The translations under genes and the position numbers were made by a program. This document shows positions 24,857 to 33,030 of a DNA stretch of 64,000 bases, in pieces. Origin of the DNA: Actinokineospora xionganensis (GTDB taxonomy: Bacteria; Actinomycetota; Actinomycetes; Mycobacteriales; Pseudonocardiaceae). Location of the stretch: positions 416,505-480,504 of the forward strand of contig NZ_JABVED010000001.1 of the NCBI RefSeq assembly GCF_014323725.1, given 5' to 3'. The stretch's first letter is position 1; each line of letters starts with the position of its first letter. The notes beneath the pieces were generated by a model that worked only from the letters and a program-made list of their open reading frames with translations, had not been told where the DNA came from and ran no database searches.

Positions 24857-27800
24857 ATGAGCCTGCTGTTCCCGATATCCGGGCGTTCCCCGCAAGCCAC
24901 ACGTGCCAACGCAGGCAGGCTCGCGGCGTGGTTGGCGGGGCCGGGCACGGAGGCCGACCCGGCTGACATCGCGCACACTCTCGCGCTGCGCCGCTCCCAT
25001 CTGGCCTGCCGCGCCTTCGCGGTCGCCGCGGATCACGCCGAACTCGGCGCGGGACTGCGGGCCCTCGCCGGCACCGACGCGGTCGAGCAGGCAGCCAGGT
25101 TCGCTCTGCCGGAGCCGGTTCTGGTGTTCTCCGGACACGGCTCGCAGTGGTGCGGCATGGGGGCCGAAATGCTTCGGGACGAACCCGTGTTCGCCGCGGT
25201 GGTGGACGAACTCGAGCCGGTGTTCGCCGCCGAGGGCCGTGGCTCGCTGCGGACCCTGCTCTGCGACACGGACCTCACGACAGCCGCCTTCGCCGACGTC
25301 CAACCCGCGATCTTCGCCGTGCAGTACGGATTGACGCGAGTGCTGGCCGGGTACGGGGTCCGGCCCGCAGGGGTCATCGGCCAGTCGATGGGCGAAGTGG
25401 CTGCCGCGGCCGCCGCGGGTGCGCTCTCCGTCGCCGACGCCGCCCGGGTCATCTGCCGGCGGTCCACGCTGATGCAGGAGCGGTTGGCCAATCGGGGTGC
25501 GACCGCCCTGCTCGACGTCGGTCGCCAGGATGTGCTCGCCCGACTCGCCGACCGGCCGGGGATCGACATCGCCGGCTACACCTCGACCCGGTCGACAGTG
25601 GTGGCGGGCGACCGCGACCAGGTCGCCGCCCTGGTGGCCGAGTGCGAGGCCGCGGGCCACTGCGCGCACGTCGTGCCCGGGGTCGGCATGGCCATCCACT
25701 GCCGCATGGTCGACGACATCCTGCCCGAGTTGCTCGACGAGCTGGCCGACCTTCGCCCGCGCACACCGCTGCTCCGCTTCTACAGCACCGCTGTCGACGC
25801 CGCCGGTCCGTCGCTGTTGGACGCCGCGTACTGGGCGGCGAACCTGCGCAACCCGGTGCGGCTGGAACAAGCCGTGCTCGCCGCGGTCGCCGACGGCGCG
25901 CGGGTGTTCGTGGAGGTGGCCCCGCACCCGCTTCTGCTCCGTTCCCTGCGCGACACCCTCGAAGACCACGTCGTGCGCCCCGTCCGACTGGTCGAGACGT
26001 TGCGCCGGGAGCAGCCCGCGCGGCCCGCGGTGTTGACCACCCTTGGCACGCTGCACACCGCGGGCGCGCATGTCGACTGGTCCGCTCTGCAACCGGCGGG
26101 CACCTTGGTAGACCTGCCCACGACCGCGTGGCAGCACCAGATGTTCCCGTCCGGTCCCGGACCGCGGCAGGGTCAGTCGCCCGGTTCCCATCCGCTGCTC
26201 GGCGCGCATGTCCGCTTGCCGGGGACGCCGGTCCGGCATGTCTGGCAGTCCACAGTGGACATCGCGGAGTCGCCGTGGCTCGCGGACCACCGGGTGCGCG
26301 AGGAGGCGGTGTTGCCTGCGACGGCGTACTGCGAGATGGCCCTCGCCGCCGCCCAGGCTGCTTTCGATGTTCCGCTCGACGAACTCGAACTCTCGGATGT
26401 CGGGTTTCTTCGACCTCTCGCGCTGACCACGCCCGTCACCGTGACGACCATGTTGACCAGGTCGGGCGCGGGCGCCACCGTCGAGATCACCGCGGAGTCC
26501 GACGTGGACGTGGTCCTGCACGCCCGGGCATCGGTCACCTATACAGGTTCTCGCGCGGTACCGCGGCCAACGCGGTCAGGCATCGACCTGAGTGCCGAGA
26601 ACGCGACCGGAATCCATCGCGAGCTGTGCTCGCTCGGAATCCGGTACGGCCCGGCCTTCACCGGCCTGCGAGCACTCACGGTGCAGGGGGCCGTGGCGCA
26701 CTATGTCGTGCGCGCACCGGCGGAGCTGCCGCGTGACGGCCGCTTCGTCTTCCATCCCGCGCTGCTCGACGCGTGTCTTCACGGTATCGCCGCGATCACC
26801 CGCGACGATACCGGCGCCCTGCGTGTCCCCGCGTCGCTCGCGCGCCTGCGGGTGTGGCGTCGGCCGGACCTCGGCGGGGAGTTGCACTGCCGTGCGTTCA
26901 TCGACGGGGACGGTGTGAATTCGTCAGTGGGGGTGGTAATCGCGGACCCTGCGGGAAGGCCGATCGCCGAGATCGCCGGGTTGGCCGTGCGCAGACTCTC
27001 CGATGCCACCGTCGAGTCCCCAGTGGACGACCTGCTGTACACAATGGACTGGGAGGGCGCACCTCGCCGGGGTGTCACGGATTCGGGCCGCACCTGGTCG
27101 GTTGTCCCGCTCGGCGGACAGGTCGAGGTCGCCGACGCGCTGACCGCCGAGCTGGTGCGGCTCGGCGGCCACGCGGCAGGCGCCGACGAGCCGGACGCGA
27201 TTGTGCTTCTCGCCGACAGGGGCCATCCGGCGGACCCATCGGCTGCGGCGCTCGCCGGCGTCCAAACCGCCTTGTCGGGCCTGCGGCGGTGGTCCGCCGC
27301 ACGTCCGAGGCTGTTCGTGGTCACCTATGGCGCCTACGCCACCGGCGAGCGGCCGGATCTGATCGGCGCGGGCCTCGTCGGACTTGTCCGCGCGGTGAGG
27401 GAAGAACTTCCCGAGTTGGCCCCGGTCCACCTCGATGTCAGCGCGGGCACCACGACCTCGGTCATCGCCGAGGAACTCGCCGCCGCCTTCGGCGCTTCGG
27501 AGTGGGACAGCGAAGTCGCGCTTCAGGGCGAACGACGCGCGGTGGCACGGTTCGTGCGTCTTCCGGAAACCGCCAGCACCGAGGCCCCGACCCCGCTGGT
27601 CCGGCCGGGCGATGGCTATGCGATCACCGGGGGAACCGGTGGACTGGGGCTGCGCACCACGCGCTGGCTGGCCGCTCGCGGTGCGGGCCACATCGCCCTG
27701 AACGCGCGGTCCGAGCCCGGACCGGTGGCACGACGGGAGATCGAGGCGATCGAGGCGTCCGGCACGCGGATCAGCGTGGTGCGTGGAGACATCGCCGAAC

Positions 27801-28738
27801 CCGGCGTGGCCGCGCGTCTCCTGGCCGCGGTGACCGACGCGGGCGTCCCGCTGCGCGGTGTGGTGCACGCGGCGGGCGTCCTCGACGACGGTCTCCTGCC
27901 GGACCTCGACGATGCCCGGTTGTCCACCGTGTGGCGCCCCAAGGCTGACGGCGCGTGGCTGTTGCATGAGGCCTCCGTGGGCCACCGGTTGGACTGGTGG
28001 ATCGCCTACTCGTCGTTCGCGGGTGCGCTGGGGTCACCGGGCCAGGCCAACTACGCCGCCGCCAACACCTTCACCGACGCGCTTGTGCGGTGGCGGCACG
28101 CGGCGGGGCTGCCCGGCCTCTCCATCGCCTGGGGACCGTGGTCGGAGGTCGGGTTGGTCAAGGACGCGACCTTCCCCGGAGTCGGCTCCATGACCCCCGA
28201 GGTCGCCTTCGCGGCCTTGGAGCGGGCGATCGGGAGCGGTGTGGCGAACGTCGTGGCAGCGGCGCTGCGGCCGGAGGCACTGCTCGCCGCGCGGCCGCAC
28301 CATGCCCTGTCGGAGTTGTTCGCTCGGCTGGTGACCGCCGGTGAGCGCGACGACGGGTTCGACGTCGCCGCACTGAGCGGACTACGAGACGATGAGCGGA
28401 TCGCCGTGGTGCGGGACCGGGTGCGGCAGCGCGTCTGCCAGGTTCTCGGGTACCCGCTCGAACGTGTCACCGATGACCTTCCCCTCGTCGAATTGGGCCT
28501 CGACTCGCTCTCGGCCGTGCAGATCCGCAACGCCATCCGCGCGGACTTCGGCCAGGAGCTCCCGGTGTCCAGGGTCCTGCAGGGAGCGACCCTGGCTGAT
28601 CTCGCCCGCGACCTTGATCCACTCCCGGCGGACACCTCCCAGCACACCGCAACGGCGACGCGCCTGGCCGAGCGCCGGGCCATGACGCGAGCCGGTGGAA
28701 CAGCGCGCCTGCGTGAACGAAGGAGAGCGGCACGATGA
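24857..28738 (+). CDS. Type I PKS: AT-DH-KR-ACP (module lacking KS)
   Basis: A 1293-residue protein. AT spans about 90-400, with GHGSQW and the nucleophile in GQSMGEVAAA (Ser near 176); the specificity loop reads GMAIHC instead of the usual HAFH/YASH. DH spans about 440-720, with catalytic His in ADHRVREEAVLP and Asp in HPALLDACLHG. KR spans about 850-1130, with GGTGGLG, an LDD motif (B-type) and the active Tyr in GQANYAAAN. ACP has GLDSLSAVQIRN near 1214. No KS or ER is present, so it should pair with the ACP-KS protein and give alpha,beta-unsaturated units. Its stop overlaps the next PKS gene. Confidence 0.93.
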   Translation: MSLLFPISGRSPQATRANAGRLAAWLAGPGTEADPADIAHTLALRRSHLACRAFAVAADHAELGAGLRALAGTDAVEQAARFALPEPVLVFSGHGSQWCGMGAEMLRDEPVFAAVVDELEPVFAAEGRGSLRTLLCDTDLTTAAFADVQPAIFAVQYGLTRVLAGYGVRPAGVIGQSMGEVAAAAAAGALSVADAARVICRRSTLMQERLANRGATALLDVGRQDVLARLADRPGIDIAGYTSTRSTVVAGDRDQVAALVAECEAAGHCAHVVPGVGMAIHCRMVDDILPELLDELADLRPRTPLLRFYSTAVDAAGPSLLDAAYWAANLRNPVRLEQAVLAAVADGARVFVEVAPHPLLLRSLRDTLEDHVVRPVRLVETLRREQPARPAVLTTLGTLHTAGAHVDWSALQPAGTLVDLPTTAWQHQMFPSGPGPRQGQSPGSHPLLGAHVRLPGTPVRHVWQSTVDIAESPWLADHRVREEAVLPATAYCEMALAAAQAAFDVPLDELELSDVGFLRPLALTTPVTVTTMLTRSGAGATVEITAESDVDVVLHARASVTYTGSRAVPRPTRSGIDLSAENATGIHRELCSLGIRYGPAFTGLRALTVQGAVAHYVVRAPAELPRDGRFVFHPALLDACLHGIAAITRDDTGALRVPASLARLRVWRRPDLGGELHCRAFIDGDGVNSSVGVVIADPAGRPIAEIAGLAVRRLSDATVESPVDDLLYTMDWEGAPRRGVTDSGRTWSVVPLGGQVEVADALTAELVRLGGHAAGADEPDAIVLLADRGHPADPSAAALAGVQTALSGLRRWSAARPRLFVVTYGAYATGERPDLIGAGLVGLVRAVREELPELAPVHLDVSAGTTTSVIAEELAAAFGASEWDSEVALQGERRAVARFVRLPETASTEAPTPLVRPGDGYAITGGTGGLGLRTTRWLAARGAGHIALNARSEPGPVARREIEAIEASGTRISVVRGDIAEPGVAARLLAAVTDAGVPLRGVVHAAGVLDDGLLPDLDDARLSTVWRPKADGAWLLHEASVGHRLDWWIAYSSFAGALGSPGQANYAAANTFTDALVRWRHAAGLPGLSIAWGPWSEVGLVKDATFPGVGSMTPEVAFAALERAIGSGVANVVAAALRPEALLAARPHHALSELFARLVTAGERDDGFDVAALSGLRDDERIAVVRDRVRQRVCQVLGYPLERVTDDLPLVELGLDSLSAVQIRNAIRADFGQELPVSRVLQGATLADLARDLDPLPADTSQHTATATRLAERRAMTRAGGTARLRERRRAAR

Positions 28739-31700
28739 CGGTCCTGGCAATCGACGAGGACGCGCCCGAGCAGATCGCGGTCATCGGTCTGGCGTGCCGC
28801 TTCCCTGGTTCACCCGACGTGGCCGCGTTCTGGCGCGCGCTGGTGGAAGGCCGCGACTGCCTGGAGACCTTCACGCCGGAGCAGCTTCGAGCCGAGGGCG
28901 TGCCCGAGCACCTTCTCGGCTCCGCGGACTACGTGCCGCGGGGCGGGGTGCTCGACGGCGTCGCCGAGTTCGACGCGGAGTTCTTCGGGTTCCCGCCGAG
29001 CGTGGCGGCGTCGATGGATCCGCAGCACCGGCTGTTCCTGCAGTGCGGCTGGCACGCGTTGGAGGACGCGGGTTACGACAGCAGCAGGTACGACGGCTCG
29101 ATCGGGGTGTTCGCGACCGCTTCGTTCGGCACCTATTTCCCGTACAACGTGCTGTCCCACCACGACCCACGCGACACCTTCGGCAGCGGACCGTCCCCCG
29201 ACCTGATGCGGCTGTGGACCGTCAACGACAACAACTTCCTCGCCACCCGGCTAGCGCACGCCCTCGACCTGCGCGGTCCGGCCATCAACGTCCAGACGGC
29301 CTGCTCCAGCTCACTTGTCGCCGTGCATCTGGCGTGCCAGAGCCTGCTGTGCGGCGAGTCCGACATGGTCGTCGCGGGCGCGTCCACGGTGAAGGTGCCG
29401 GGCCGGGTCGGTTATGTGACCGAGGGCGAGTCCACCATGTCGCCCGACGGCCGGTGCAGGCCGTTCGACCGCGAGGCCAACGGCACGGTCTTCACCAGCG
29501 GGGTCGGCGCGGTGGTCCTCAAGCGGCTCTCCGACGCGATCGCCGACGGTGACACCATCCGGGCCGTGATCCGGGGGTCGGCGATCAACAACGACGGCGC
29601 CCTCAAGATGGGGTTCACCGCCCCGGGCGTGGAGATGCAGGCCGCCGTGGTGGCCGAGGCGCTGGCGGTCGCGGGCGTCGCCCCCGCCGAGGTCGGCTAT
29701 ATCGAGACGCACGGCACCGGCACCGCGCTCGGCGATCCGGTGGAGATCGCGGCCCTGCACAAGGCATATGCGGACCTCGGCGACGGCGACAGCTGCCTCA
29801 TCGGTTCGGTGAAAGGGAACATCGGGCACTGCGAGGGCGCCGCCGGGATCGCCGGGCTGATCAAGACCGTCCTCTGTCTCGGGGCGGAGACCCTGGTGCC
29901 CACGGTGCATTTCACGGCGCCGAATCCCGAGCTGCGACTGGATGATGGGCCGTTCTCCGTCCAGGATCAGGTCGCGCGGTGGCCGGGGGACCGGCCGAGG
30001 ATCGCCGGTGTCAGCTCGTTGGGCGTGGGTGGGACCAACGTGCACGTGGTGCTGGAACAGGCGCCTCCGGTGCCCGAGCCGGACCGGGTGGGCGGTCCGC
30101 ACGTTCTCCTGATCAGCGCCAGCACCCAGAACGCTCTCGACGAGTACTCGACCGTGCTCGGCCAGGACCTCGTCGGACGGGCCGACGCGGAGCTGCCCGA
30201 CATCGCCTTCACTCTCGCGTTCGGACGCAGGAGATTCGACGTGCGCCGAGCCCTTGTGGTGGAGTCGATCAGGGACGCCGTCGACCAGCTCGCGCGCACG
30301 GAACCCGATTCGCCGCGGCCGGACTCGAGTTCATGGGTGACGGGAATCCCGAACGCCCTCAGTGCCCAGGAACCGGTTTTCGAGACGGCGCTGCGCAGAT
30401 GCCTGGATGTGCCGGACAGCGCGGTCGGAGACACCGTGGCCGTCGGCGCATTCGCTGTCCGGTACGCGTTGGGCAGCGTGCTGCTCGACTGGGGCGTGCC
30501 CGTCGATGAGCTGCACCAGGCAGGTGTCACCGGTCCCGCGGCGGACGTGCACACCGGACGGACCACCCTCGGGGCCGCGCTGCGCGGGCTTGACGAGAGC
30601 CATCGCACGGTCACCGGGGAACGTCTCGCACCCGCCGACCGGACCGGGTTGCTCCGCTTGCTCGCCGACCTGTGGTCCGCGGGCGTCCCCGTCGATTGGG
30701 ACCGGGTTCATGCGGGCACCACGCGGCGCCGGGTCCCGCTTGCGGGCTACCGGTTCGCTCGCGCCAACCACTGGCTGCCATCCCGATACCTCGAGCGGGT
30801 AACCGTCGACACCCGCCTGCCGGAACTGCCCACCGGATCGACCGAAGAAGCGCTGCGGTCACTGTTCGCCGAAGTCCTCGGAGTGGAGACCTTCGGTGTC
30901 CACGAGAGCTTCTTCGCGCACGGGGGAGACTCGGTGCTGGCGCTGAAGATCGCCGCGCGTGCGCGGACCCTCGGGATCCGGTTCCGGCCCAGCGACCTGT
31001 TCGAGAACCCGACTGTCGCCGAACTCGCCGCGCTTGCCGAAACCGCGGCTCCATCGCCCGCCACAGAGGTCCGTGAGACCGCCGGCGCGCGCCCGCTATG
31101 GGAGCCACTCACGCCAGGGCAGCTCGACGTGCTCGGCCCGACGGACACTGTCACCCGTGAGGTGTTCGCCACGCAGGTGTTCGAACTCGCCTCCGACGTC
31201 AAGCCGGAGATCGCGGCCGAGGCCGTTCGTCTGGTCGCCGACCGGCACGCCGCGCTGCGGACGCGTTTGCGTCGGAAGGCAGGCGTGTGGGAACAGCGTG
31301 TCGCACTCGGCGACCATGTCCAGGTAGAGGCAATCGAGGGCGGCTATCACCGCGCGGTAGCCGACGGCATGATCACGGCGAGCCTGGCGGTCGCGGAGGT
31401 GCCCGCGCTTCAGGGGGCTGTCGTCACCGACGGCATCCAGCGGCATCTTGTCCTGGTGTCGCACGCGACCGCGCTTGACGCCCAGGCGAAGACCTTGCTC
31501 TCGGCGGAACTCGCGGACATCGGCACGCGGCTCGTGGCGGGCCGGTCGCTCGAGGTGCCACCGGCGACCACGACGTGGACGGAGTGGACTCGATTCCTGC
31601 ACGACCGCGCGCACGACGGCGGTCTCGCAGCCGAACGAGAGCTTTGGTTCGACGTCCTGTCCGAGGCGCGACCCGCGGCGCGACTCGGGGTGCCTGCGAC

Positions 31701-32301
31701 CGTGACGGCCGTGACCCGCGTGCTGTCCAGCGAGCACACCGCCGGCCTGCGCGCGGCCCAGCGGCGATCTCGGGTGGGCTGGGAAGACATGTTGGTCGCC
31801 GTGGTGGCCGATCTCTTCGGAGGTCCGCACGGCCTGCTGGTCGATGTCCATGGGTCCGCCCGGCGCGCCGGTCTGCCCGGCCTGGACTTCTCCCGCTCCA
31901 TCGGCAACTACGGCACCGTCTATCCGGTGTGGGTGGCCGCGGGGGAGGGCCCTGCCGAGGTCAGGAGGAGGCTGCGCGCGCTACCCGACCAGGGAGTCGG
32001 CTACGGCGTGCTGAAGTGCTTCCACGGCCCGTCGGTGGAGGCGCTGAGCAGGTTGCCGCACGCCGACGTCGCGGTGACCGATCTCGGCATCGTGAGCGCG
32101 GGCATGGCCTCCGACGGAAACTGGGCACTGCGTCTGGTCGGTTCGACCGCGGCGACCGGGATCCCGACCCACGGCCTGGATGTCCGGGCGAGCCGGGTGG
32201 CCGGAAGGCTGCATCTGCAAGTGCGCTACGACTCCGGCCTGTGGCCCGAGGAGACCCCGGCACTGCTCGAGTCCGCATTGGTGGCGCTGGCAGGCTCCTG
32301 A
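28735..32301 (+). CDS. PKS/NRPS-like protein: KS - AT remnant - ACP - C/E-type domain
   Basis: A 1188-residue protein. The KS (1-440) is intact: [15 protein letters not shown] near residue 190, IETHGTGTALGD, and GNIGHCEGAAGIAGL. Residues about 455-690 look like a decayed acyltransferase: the docking start (SASTQNALDEYS), a fragment FAVRYALGSVLLDWGVPVDEL and the post-AT linker remain, but the GHSxG nucleophile block is gone. An ACP/PCP follows (HGGDSVLALKIAA, Ser near 731). The C-terminal 350 residues resemble condensation/epimerisation domains (IGNYGTVYPV, ALPDQGVGYGVLK), with the HHxxxDG motif altered to SHATALD. It may catalyse the last extension with transferred malonyl and then product transfer. 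Confidence 0.88.
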   Translation: MTVLAIDEDAPEQIAVIGLACRFPGSPDVAAFWRALVEGRDCLETFTPEQLRAEGVPEHLLGSADYVPRGGVLDGVAEFDAEFFGFPPSVAASMDPQHRLFLQCGWHALEDAGYDSSRYDGSIGVFATASFGTYFPYNVLSHHDPRDTFGSGPSPDLMRLWTVNDNNFLATRLAHALDLRGPAINVQTACSSSLVAVHLACQSLLCGESDMVVAGASTVKVPGRVGYVTEGESTMSPDGRCRPFDREANGTVFTSGVGAVVLKRLSDAIADGDTIRAVIRGSAINNDGALKMGFTAPGVEMQAAVVAEALAVAGVAPAEVGYIETHGTGTALGDPVEIAALHKAYADLGDGDSCLIGSVKGNIGHCEGAAGIAGLIKTVLCLGAETLVPTVHFTAPNPELRLDDGPFSVQDQVARWPGDRPRIAGVSSLGVGGTNVHVVLEQAPPVPEPDRVGGPHVLLISASTQNALDEYSTVLGQDLVGRADAELPDIAFTLAFGRRRFDVRRALVVESIRDAVDQLARTEPDSPRPDSSSWVTGIPNALSAQEPVFETALRRCLDVPDSAVGDTVAVGAFAVRYALGSVLLDWGVPVDELHQAGVTGPAADVHTGRTTLGAALRGLDESHRTVTGERLAPADRTGLLRLLADLWSAGVPVDWDRVHAGTTRRRVPLAGYRFARANHWLPSRYLERVTVDTRLPELPTGSTEEALRSLFAEVLGVETFGVHESFFAHGGDSVLALKIAARARTLGIRFRPSDLFENPTVAELAALAETAAPSPATEVRETAGARPLWEPLTPGQLDVLGPTDTVTREVFATQVFELASDVKPEIAAEAVRLVADRHAALRTRLRRKAGVWEQRVALGDHVQVEAIEGGYHRAVADGMITASLAVAEVPALQGAVVTDGIQRHLVLVSHATALDAQAKTLLSAELADIGTRLVAGRSLEVPPATTTWTEWTRFLHDRAHDGGLAAERELWFDVLSEARPAARLGVPATVTAVTRVLSSEHTAGLRAAQRRSRVGWEDMLVAVVADLFGGPHGLLVDVHGSARRAGLPGLDFSRSIGNYGTVYPVWVAAGEGPAEVRRRLRALPDQGVGYGVLKCFHGPSVEALSRLPHADVAVTDLGIVSAGMASDGNWALRLVGSTAATGIPTHGLDVRASRVAGRLHLQVRYDSGLWPEETPALLESALVALAGS

Positions 32302-32927
32302 CCAGGTTCCGGTGCACGGAAGCCCGCGACGAGGAACGCCACGACGCTGTCCACGGCGACCGGTGACGCTTCCCCACCCGCGAGGCCCGCAAGGGCTCCG
32401 GTCTGGTGAAGGCCAAGCATCCCGATCATGCAGGCGAATCGGAACGCGACCTGATTGGGGGACAAATGGGGGAGCGCGCGCTGCAACGCGCGCAGATACC
32501 GACCCTCCACGTCGTCGACCGCGGTCGCGAACAGTTCGCGCATGGTCGGGCTCGGGTCGAAGATGACCCGGCCGATGAACCGGGCGACCTGGGTGCCGCG
32601 TGGCCCCTGCCGTTCGAGCAGGCCCGCGCCAGTGGTCACGAAGGCGTGGACCAGGTCGTCGGCGGTCGGTTCACCCGCTGCCTCCAGTTCGTCGAGCACC
32701 CGGGCGCGCTCGTCGTTCACCACGGCCATCGCCCGCCGGACCACGGCCCGCAGCAGGCCTTCCTTGGAGCCGAAGTGGTAGTTCACCGCGGCGATGTTGG
32801 CGCCTGCCGCCTCGGTGACCGCCCGCATCGATGTGTCCGCGAAGCCGGTGTCGGCGAACATCCGCTCCGCGGCGTCCAGGAGCCGAGATCTCGTGGTCGC
32901 CCCGCTGTGCTCGGAAGTGCGTGCCAT
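32226..32927 (-). CDS. TetR-family repressor of the MMPL exporter
   Basis: A 233-residue regulator with a TetR helix-turn-helix at the N-terminus (TRSRLLDAAERMFADTGFADTSMRAVTEAAGANIAAVNYHF pattern, residues about 12-52) and a ligand-binding C-terminal domain. It is divergent from the MMPL transporter gene at 33031 across about 100 bases that contain an inverted repeat (32978-33006), so it most likely represses that exporter until a ligand binds. Its 3' end overlaps the end of the convergent PKS gene by 76 bases. Confidence 0.88.
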   Translation of the reverse strand: MARTSEHSGATTRSRLLDAAERMFADTGFADTSMRAVTEAAGANIAAVNYHFGSKEGLLRAVVRRAMAVVNDERARVLDELEAAGEPTADDLVHAFVTTGAGLLERQGPRGTQVARFIGRVIFDPSPTMRELFATAVDDVEGRYLRALQRALPHLSPNQVAFRFACMIGMLGLHQTGALAGLAGGEASPVAVDSVVAFLVAGFRAPEPGQEPASATNADSSSAGVSSGHRPES

Positions 32928-32977
32928 GCGCGTGCCGACTCCTCAGGCTTGACCGGGCTGTGCCAGTCAGATCATAC

Positions 32978-33006
32978 TCAAACAACCGTTTGAATCGAAC
33001 GTTTGA
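32978..33006. promoter_or_regulatory. TetR operator, divergent promoter
   Basis: TCAAAC-AACC-GTTTGA (32978-32993) is a perfect inverted repeat, and a further CGTTTGA copy follows at 33000-33006. It lies between the TetR gene and the MMPL gene. Confidence 0.65.
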
Positions 33007-33030
33007 TTTCGTGAGTGGGGTATCGCTGCC

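Noticed and set aside
23834-26521. 895-residue open frame on the minus strand
   Set aside because: It lies antisense to intact PKS domains, has no family motifs and is Arg/Gly/His-rich, as expected for a shadow frame in GC-rich DNA.
20750-32301. Enediyne or trans-AT PKS
   Set aside because: No enediyne cassette (PksE, E3-E5) and the AT-DH-KR-ACP protein has its own AT, so neither class is supported.
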